Shown here: positions 59,224 to 64,000 of the stretch, one piece after another
Layout: the number at the start of each line of letters is the position of its first letter
How positions within the stretch are numbered: position 1 is the first letter of the stretch
Made by a program: the position numbers and the translations under genes
Assembly: GCF_003336755.1 (NCBI RefSeq)
Contig: NZ_KZ851831.1
Coordinates: 223,268 to 287,267 of the forward strand
Direction of reading: 5' to 3'
DNA length: 64,000 nt
Source: Elioraea thermophila (ex Habib et al. 2022)
GTDB lineage: Bacteria; Pseudomonadota; Alphaproteobacteria; Acetobacterales; Acetobacteraceae
Notes under the pieces: generated by a model
The model's input: the letters and a program-made list of their open reading frames with translations, nothing else
What the model was told of the DNA's origin: nothing
The model's database searches: none

Positions 59224-60771
59224 TCAGGCGTCGACGGTCTCCCGCCGGCGGCGAGCGGCAAGACCGAGCGCGCCGAGGCCGAACAGCATGAGCGCGGCGG
59301 AGGCCGGCTCGGGCACCATCACGTCCCGCATCACGGCGAAGACGTCGACGTTGTCGATGTAGCGGCCGTCGCCGAAGTTGAGGAAGGTGACGAGGCCCGG
59401 ATCGGTGCCGCGAACGTACTGGTAGAACAGCTCGGCCCCCGCACCCTTGGCGAAGAACATCGTGTTCTCGTTGGTGTGGGTGCCGTAGTGCCACCTCACG
59501 CCGGGCAGCACGCCCTGGCCGCGGCCCTCGATCGGCTCGAACGGGATCCGGTCCGAGTTCGGGCCCATCGGCATGCCGTTGCCGTGGTCGGTGAGCACGA
59601 TCATCAGCGTCTCGTCCCAGGACGAGTACGTTTCCACCCACTCGATCGCCCAGGCGACGGAGCGGTTGAAGTCGACCTGCTCCTCGATGATGCGGGCGGT
59701 GTTGTTGGCGTGTGCCATCCAGTCCACCGCGCCGCCCTCGACCATGAGGAAGAACCCGTCGGGGTCGCGCGACAGGAAATTGATCGCGCCCTGGGTCATG
59801 GTGAGCAGGGACGGCACGTTGGTATTGAAGGGTACGCCGGAGGCGTTGCCGTTCTCGACCGAAACGTTCGTCGGATCGGCCGGGCGGTTGCGGTTCGCCT
59901 GCAGCGTGTCGCCGGTCTGGGCGAGGCCGATCAGGCGACCCGACGCCGGCACCAGCGTGCCGTCGGCGAGCTTCTCGAAGTCCTCCTTCGAGGAGATGAA
60001 ATAGCGACCGTAGGTGTTCGACCCGTCAGGGTTGGCGAGCAGCGCGTTGAGCTGCATCATCGTCATGTAGCGCTCGTTCGGTGTGGCGCGCAGTTCGCCG
60101 TTCGAGTTGTAGCGCGGATCGCCACCCCCCATGATCAGGTCGAGGTTGGGGTTGCGCAGCATCTGCTCTGCGATCTGCGCGTACGCGTCGCGGTTGACGT
60201 TCTGCGCGCCGAACACCGCCGGCGTGGCATGGGTGAAGGGCACCGAAGAGACGACGCCGGTGGCGCGGCCCCACTGCTTGGCGATGTCGGTGATCAGCGG
60301 CGTGAGCGGCGAGCCCGTGACGGCCGGGTCGTTCGACCACGAGATCGAATTGTTGTAGCTCTTCTGCCCGGTGGCGAGAGCGGTGCCGGCGGCAGCGGAG
60401 TCGGTGAAGCTGCGCTTGATGTAGTCGTAACCGTTGAAGTAGCTCGGGCGCCCGCCGAAGCTGCCGGTGTTGGGCGTGGTGTCCCAGGCCCGCGCCGGGT
60501 CGTACGACACTTCCGGCGTGTTGCCGCCCGTCGGCCGCGTCGACAGGTTCAAGGGATAGGTCGTCATGCCGAGCTTGACCGGGAAGTCGGCGTAGGCCTC
60601 ACGCCGCGCCGCGCCGAACTCCCAGTGGCTCGCCATGTCGTAGCAGCCCCAGGAGCAGCCGTCGGTGATGAACAGGATCACGTTCTTGGCGTGCGCGGCC
60701 TCGGCCTCGGCCGCACCGACCATCAACGCCGACGCGGACACCGCGCCGAGCACGAAGCGTCTGGAGAGCAT
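59224..60771 (-). CDS. Alkaline phosphatase with PEP-CTERM sorting signal
   Basis: A secreted PhoA-type phosphomonoesterase of 515 residues. Signal region MLSRRFVLGAVSASALMVGA; metal/nucleophile region VILFITDGCSW and FTDSAAAGTALATGQKSY with the active Ser. The C-terminus VPEPASAALMLFGLGALGLA then ARRRR is a PEP-CTERM tail, processed by exosortase EpsH-type systems. The ATG at 60771 is used; 14 codons upstream in frame are weak. Tandem PHO boxes lie upstream at 60887-60960. Confidence 0.9.
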   Translation of the reverse strand: MLSRRFVLGAVSASALMVGAAEAEAAHAKNVILFITDGCSWGCYDMASHWEFGAARREAYADFPVKLGMTTYPLNLSTRPTGGNTPEVSYDPARAWDTTPNTGSFGGRPSYFNGYDYIKRSFTDSAAAGTALATGQKSYNNSISWSNDPAVTGSPLTPLITDIAKQWGRATGVVSSVPFTHATPAVFGAQNVNRDAYAQIAEQMLRNPNLDLIMGGGDPRYNSNGELRATPNERYMTMMQLNALLANPDGSNTYGRYFISSKEDFEKLADGTLVPASGRLIGLAQTGDTLQANRNRPADPTNVSVENGNASGVPFNTNVPSLLTMTQGAINFLSRDPDGFFLMVEGGAVDWMAHANNTARIIEEQVDFNRSVAWAIEWVETYSSWDETLMIVLTDHGNGMPMGPNSDRIPFEPIEGRGQGVLPGVRWHYGTHTNENTMFFAKGAGAELFYQYVRGTDPGLVTFLNFGDGRYIDNVDVFAVMRDVMVPEPASAALMLFGLGALGLAARRRRETVDA

Positions 60772-60886
60772 TCCGTCCCCCTGAGCGGATGAGCTGACCG
60801 GCTCCAGGCGCACTCGCCCCCGAGTGGCACCCGCCGGCTCGCCTACACCCGTAGGTCAGAAGGTGGCCGAGTTCCGTCACGCTTCG

Positions 60887-60904
60887 ATGACGCGACCGTG
60901 ACGT
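60887..60904 (-). promoter_or_regulatory. PHO box, second set, phosphatase promoter
   Basis: On the minus strand the 7-mers ACGTCAC and GCGTCAT recur with 4-base spacing, as in a PhoB half-site pair. It is closer to the gene than the four-repeat set and offset from its register by one base. Confidence 0.6.
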
Positions 60905-60920
60905 TCGGCTCGCCCAACGA

Positions 60921-60960
60921 ATGAAACGAGCGTGACGCGAGGATGAACCCTCGATGACAG
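60921..60960 (-). promoter_or_regulatory. PHO box with four 11-bp repeats, phosphatase promoter
   Basis: On the minus strand CTGTCAT, GGTTCAT, GCGTCAC and GTTTCAT occur every 11 bases with 4-base spacers. The first copy is the exact PhoB consensus half-site. This lies 150-189 bases upstream of the phosphatase start codon. Confidence 0.8.
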
Positions 60961-60967
60961 CCGCCGT

Positions 60968-61828
60968 TCAGCCCGGCGGCGCCAGCGCCGGCAGGTCGTA
61001 GAAGGCGCGGATCGCCTCCACCCCCTCCTCGGCCGTCTCGACGAAGGTGATCAGGTCGAAATCGGCGCGGTCGATCAACCCCTCCTCGGCCAGCGCCTCG
61101 AAGCGGATGACGCGGTCCCAGAAGGCTCGGTCGAACAGCAGGATGGGCAGGCGGCGGATCTTGCCCGTCTGCACCAGGGTGAGTGTTTCGAACAGCTCAT
61201 CGAGCGTGCCGAAGCCGCCCGGGAACACGGCGAGTGCCCGCGCCCGCAAGAGGAAGTGCATCTTGCGGATGCCGAAGTAGTGGAAGCGGAAGGAGAGCTC
61301 GGGCGTGATCCAGCGGTTCGGCGCCTGCTCGCGCGGCAGCACGATGGAGAGCCCGATCGACTTGCCGCCGGCTTCCGCCGCCCCGCGGTTGCCGGCCGCC
61401 ATGATCCCCGGCCCACCGCCGGTGATGACGGCGAAGTCGCAGATGCCGCGCTTCTGGCCCCCCAGGGTGACGAGCCTCGCGAAGCGCCGCGCCTCCTCGT
61501 ACCAGGCGGACTGGCGCAGCGCCCGTTCGGCGAGCGCGCGGTCCGCCTCGGTGCGGGCGGCGGCGAGGCGGGCCTCGGCGGTGGCGCGATCGACCACGCG
61601 GGCGGAGCCGAACAGCACCACGGTGGAGCGGATCCCGGCCTCGTCCTGCGCGATGTCGGCCTTCATCAGCTCGAGCATCAGCCGCACGCCGCGGAGTTCG
61701 TCGCGCAGCAGGAAGTCGGGGTCCTGGAAGGCGAGGCGGAAGGAGGGTTCGTCGGCGAAGGGCGAAGGGGGCGCGGCGAGCCCCGGCTCCGGCTCCGGCA
61801 GGGCCCTGTCGTCCGCGCCCTCGCTCAT
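60968..61828 (-). CDS. LOG-family (Rossmann fold) protein
   Basis: A 286-residue protein with the PGGFGTLDE nucleotide-binding motif and GGGPGIMAAGNRGA. Smaller family members hydrolyse nucleoside 5'-monophosphates to ribose 5-phosphate and free base (cytokinin activation). This one has an N-terminal extension of about 60 residues and a middle part FHYFGIRKMHF typical of the larger bacterial type, whose role is less defined. It overlaps the hydratase gene by four bases. Confidence 0.86.
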   Translation of the reverse strand: MSEGADDRALPEPEPGLAAPPSPFADEPSFRLAFQDPDFLLRDELRGVRLMLELMKADIAQDEAGIRSTVVLFGSARVVDRATAEARLAAARTEADRALAERALRQSAWYEEARRFARLVTLGGQKRGICDFAVITGGGPGIMAAGNRGAAEAGGKSIGLSIVLPREQAPNRWITPELSFRFHYFGIRKMHFLLRARALAVFPGGFGTLDELFETLTLVQTGKIRRLPILLFDRAFWDRVIRFEALAEEGLIDRADFDLITFVETAEEGVEAIRAFYDLPALAPPG

Positions 61829-62634
61829 GGCAGGAACCGTGCGCTGACCGAGCCCAGGCCGTCGAAGGCGACCTCGACCTCGGCTGGACCGGAGAGCCAG
61901 GCGGGTACGGTCACCGAGCCGCACAGCACGATCTGGCCGGCGCGCAGACCGTCGAAGACGGCCGCCGCCGGCGAGGCGGCGAGCCAGCGCAGCACGGCGA
62001 GCGGATGGCCGAGCAGATCAGCCCCCGTGCCTTCGGCGAACACCGCCCCGTCCAACAGCAGACGCCCCCGCACCTGGGCGAGATCCCGGCCGGCGAGGCG
62101 GGAGGGAGGCCAGCCCGGGGCGGGCGGCCCGAGCACGGCGGCGGCGTGAAAAAAGCGGTCCGCGATCAGCATCGGGGTGCCGATGGCCACCCCGCCCTCG
62201 TAGCGGTTCTCGACGATCTCGATCGCCGGCAACACCTCGGCCACCGCTTCGGCGAGGCGTTCGGGCGAATGCTCGCCGGGCGGCAGATCGGCGCCGAGCC
62301 GCAGCGCGATCTCCGCCTCCACGCCGGGATTGCGCCATTGCCCCAATGCGCTCGCGTAGCCGGAGGAGCGGAGGCTCGCCGGGTCGAGATAGCCGGCGGC
62401 CGGGGTGCGAATGCCGAGATGAAGCTGCATGGTGGCAGCGGTGGCGCCGACCTTGAAGCCGGCCGGCGGCCAGCAGCCGGCCCTGTGCGCCTGGGCGGCC
62501 TGAATGGCGTAGCCTTCGGCGGCGTCGCCCGGGGCGAGGGCCGGCTCGAGCGGCCGCACCCAGCCATCCGCCGCGCGCTGGGCGGCGATCGCCTCCGCCG
62601 CCGCCGCCGCCCGACCGTCGCTGCCCGCCATCAT
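61825..62634 (-). CDS. 2-keto-4-pentenoate hydratase family protein
   Basis: A 269-residue member of the MhpD/fumarylacetoacetate hydrolase fold. It has WRNPGVEAEIALRLG near residue 98 with the metal Glu, and VLPAIEIVENRY. The family hydrates 2-hydroxypenta-2,4-dienoates in meta-cleavage pathways or decarboxylates 4-oxalocrotonate; no other ring-cleavage gene is close. It overlaps rlmB at its 5' end and the LOG gene at its 3' end by four bases each. Confidence 0.83.
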   Translation of the reverse strand: MMAGSDGRAAAAAEAIAAQRAADGWVRPLEPALAPGDAAEGYAIQAAQAHRAGCWPPAGFKVGATAATMQLHLGIRTPAAGYLDPASLRSSGYASALGQWRNPGVEAEIALRLGADLPPGEHSPERLAEAVAEVLPAIEIVENRYEGGVAIGTPMLIADRFFHAAAVLGPPAPGWPPSRLAGRDLAQVRGRLLLDGAVFAEGTGADLLGHPLAVLRWLAASPAAAVFDGLRAGQIVLCGSVTVPAWLSGPAEVEVAFDGLGSVSARFLP

Positions 62635-63467
62635 GCCGCGAGCGCCTCCAATCGCGCCGCCTGCACCGCGTAGAGGGCCACCGCGGCGGCGACCGAGACG
62701 TTGAGGCTCTCCACCGCCCGGGTCTGCGGCAGGCGCACGAGCACATCGCAGCCCTCCCGCGTCAGCCGACGCATGCCCTCATCCTCCGCCCCCAGCACGA
62801 GGGCGAGGCGGCGCCCTTCGAGCCCGGCGGCGGCAAGGGTGCGCTCGGCCGTCGCCTCCAGTCCGACCACCCAGAGGCCGGCCTCCTTCAGCGCGCCGAG
62901 CGTGCGGGCGAGGTTGACCGCGCGCAGGAGCGGGACGCGGTCGAGCGCGCCGGCGGCGGCCCGCGCCATCGCCCCGCTTTCGCCCGGCGCATGGCGGTCC
63001 TGCACGATCACCGCCGCCGCCCCGAACGCGGCCGCCGAGCGCAGCACGGCGCCGACATTGCGCGGATCGGTCACCTGATCGAGCACCACGACGGGACCCG
63101 CCGAGGCGGCGAGCGCTGCGGCGAGCGGTGGTGGAGACAGCGGGTCGACGAGCAGGGCGAGCCCCTGGTGCACCGCGCCGGGGGGAAGGAGGCGGGCGAT
63201 CGCTTCCGCCGTCGTCAGCTCCGGGTCGAGCGGCAGGCCGCCGGGGAAGGCCCCGTTCAGCTGGGCGATGGCCGCGGCGGTCGCCACCAGGCGGCGGTGG
63301 CGACGGGCGGGGTTGCCGAGCGCGGCGACGACCGGATGCCGGCCGTAGAGCCAAAAGGGGGCAGACCGATCGCGCGGCACCGATGGCCGGCCGGCCATCC
63401 GTGCCTGACCCCCTGCCGGGCGCTCCCCCCGCTGCCCTCGTCCGCCCCTGATCATCGCTTCCAGCAT
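62631..63467 (-). CDS. rlmB: 23S rRNA (guanosine-2'-O)-methyltransferase RlmB
   Basis: A SPOUT methyltransferase of 278 residues that methylates G2251 of 23S rRNA. The N-terminal substrate-binding domain starts FWLYGRHPVVAAL; the SAM knot shows LDQVTDPRNVGAVLRSA, LVLGAEDEGMRR and the final ESLNVSVAAAVALY. The ATG at 63467 is chosen; later ATG codons at about 63455 and 63398 are possible, as the first 20 residues are Gly/Arg-rich. It is divergent from the tRNA genes. Confidence 0.92.
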   Translation of the reverse strand: MLEAMIRGGRGQRGERPAGGQARMAGRPSVPRDRSAPFWLYGRHPVVAALGNPARRHRRLVATAAAIAQLNGAFPGGLPLDPELTTAEAIARLLPPGAVHQGLALLVDPLSPPPLAAALAASAGPVVVLDQVTDPRNVGAVLRSAAAFGAAAVIVQDRHAPGESGAMARAAAGALDRVPLLRAVNLARTLGALKEAGLWVVGLEATAERTLAAAGLEGRRLALVLGAEDEGMRRLTREGCDVLVRLPQTRAVESLNVSVAAAVALYAVQAARLEALAA

Positions 63468-63504
63468 GGGAGGTTCCTTCCGCGAACGGAAGAGCGGGCC
63501 AACG

Positions 63505-63510
63505 TTGACA
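63505..63510 (+). promoter_or_regulatory. Possible -35 element for the tRNA-tuf operon
   Basis: TTGACA is a perfect -35 hexamer 91 bases before tRNA-Tyr. The position 16-17 bases further reads CCACCT/CACCTC, a poor -10, so the promoter call is tentative. Confidence 0.35.
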
Positions 63511-63600
63511 GAGGGCGGGAAATGTCCCACCTCACCGCGGCCCGCGCGGTCCCGCGCGGGGCGACCACCTCGCGGGCAGCCGCGGTGCGGCGTCGCGTTG

Positions 63601-63686
63601 GGAGGGGTGCCCGAGTGGCTAAAGGGGACGGACTGTAAATCCGTTGGCGCACGCCTACGCTGGTTCGAATCCAGCCCCCTCCACCA
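63601..63686 (+). tRNA. tRNA-Tyr (GTA anticodon)
   Basis: The 86-base gene has acceptor stem GGAGGGG/CCCCTCC, a long class II variable arm, T-arm GCTGGTTCGAATCCAGC, and encoded CCA. The anticodon GTA is at 63635-63637 within the loop CTGTAAA. It lies upstream of tRNA-Gly and tuf, the same order as in the E. coli tufB operon. Confidence 0.95.
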
Positions 63687-63773
63687 GCCACCGCCCCAGC
63701 CACCGCACCGAGTGCCGGCCGCCGAGGGGTCGACATCGCCACACCGGAACGAGGGACTGCGCACGACGGCACC

Positions 63774-63847
63774 GCGGGTGTAGCTCAATGGTAGAGCCCC
63801 AGCCTTCCAAGCTGGTTGTGCGGGTTCGATTCCCGTCACCCGCTCCA
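63774..63847 (+). tRNA. tRNA-Gly (TCC anticodon)
   Basis: The 74-base gene has acceptor stem GCGGGTG/CACCCGC, D-loop AGCTCAATGGTAGAGC, T-arm CGGGTTCGATTCCCG and an encoded CCA. The anticodon TCC is at 63806-63808 within the stem CCAGC/GCTGG. It precedes tuf. Confidence 0.96.
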
Positions 63848-63922
63848 CCCGTCCTCTCCCTGCCCCGTCCCCGCCCCTGAACCCACCCAGTCGCGAACGG
63901 AACAACCAGACGAGGTCTCGCC

Positions 63923-64000
63923 ATGGCGAAGGCGAAGTTTGAGCGGACGAAGCCGCACTGCAACATCGGGACGATTGGTCATGTCGACCATGGCAAGACG
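63923..64000 (+). CDS. tuf: Elongation factor Tu, 5' fragment
   Basis: The first 26 codons read [20 protein letters not shown] then VDHGKT, the start of EF-Tu with its P-loop GHVDHGKT. The gene runs out of the window at 64000. It is preceded by the two tRNA genes and probably co-transcribed with them. Confidence 0.97.
   Translation, partial: MAKAKFERTKPHCNIGTIGHVDHGKT

Overview
The window comes from the chromosome of a high-GC alphaproteobacterium, probably in the Acetobacterales/Rhodospirillales range (inference; no rRNA gene is present to place it). The grounds are paired b and b' subunits in the ATP synthase F0 operon, the hemH-hemE / ppsR-maf arrangement that flanks the Caulobacter-type replication origin, parA-parB-rsmG with palindromic parS sites, a two-domain cold-shock protein, and DUF2842 and TIGR02302 proteins. 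About 95% of the sequence is coding, often with start/stop overlaps, and GTG or TTG starts are common.

Layout. 1-1411: end of the F0 ATP synthase operon (atpE, b', b) and a strong terminator. 1465-4749: a transglutaminase/DUF2126 protein. 4768-9398 (minus): a complete branched-chain-type ABC importer. 9497-11751 (minus): hemH and hemE. 11752-12076: a 325-base non-coding gap with three DnaA boxes, the probable chromosomal origin; genes on both sides run away from it. 12077-18150 (plus, except one LysR gene): ppsR, maf, a PuuD-like amidohydrolase, a small membrane protein, a cold-shock protein, a LysR/SbtA-type bicarbonate transporter pair and a DUF192 protein. 18160-20695 (minus): a frameshifted gene, then hslU and hslV separated by a stack of GC-rich palindromes. 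20792-25876 (plus): hisB, hisH, hisA with two interposed genes, then acs. 26043-29396 (minus): parB, parA, rsmG, two parS sites, a thioredoxin-like ferredoxin and a TlpA-like protein. 29395-35081 (plus): argH, an LptM-like lipoprotein, lysA and a TIGR02302 protein. 35218-39552 (minus): ugpBAEC preceded by a PHO box. 39996-43518 (plus): apt, a LOV hybrid histidine kinase and a D-2-hydroxyacid dehydrogenase. 43528-54796: a catabolic cluster with an amine-type FAD oxidase, an ornithine cyclodeaminase relative, a decayed second liv operon, hydantoinase/oxoprolinase B and A, an isochorismatase-fold protein lacking its nucleophile, and a flavoprotein. 54803-61828: SDR, a large FAD/Fe-S dehydrogenase, a small membrane protein, a PEP-CTERM alkaline phosphatase under tandem PHO boxes, and a LOG protein. 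61825-64000: hydratase, rlmB, tRNA-Tyr, tRNA-Gly and the first codons of tuf.

How the parts fit. The window holds the probable replication origin and the chromosome segregation centre about 16 kb apart. It carries a small phosphate-starvation regulon: ugpBAEC and a secreted alkaline phosphatase, each preceded by 11-bp-spaced PHO repeats. The most unusual stretch is 45724-49024. There an otherwise clean liv operon carries three internal deletions, each with its breakpoint in a short repeat-like sequence, plus a one-base slip, while livH stays intact. This is either recent decay of a transporter that is redundant with 4768-9398 or an assembly fault, and it should be checked against raw reads.
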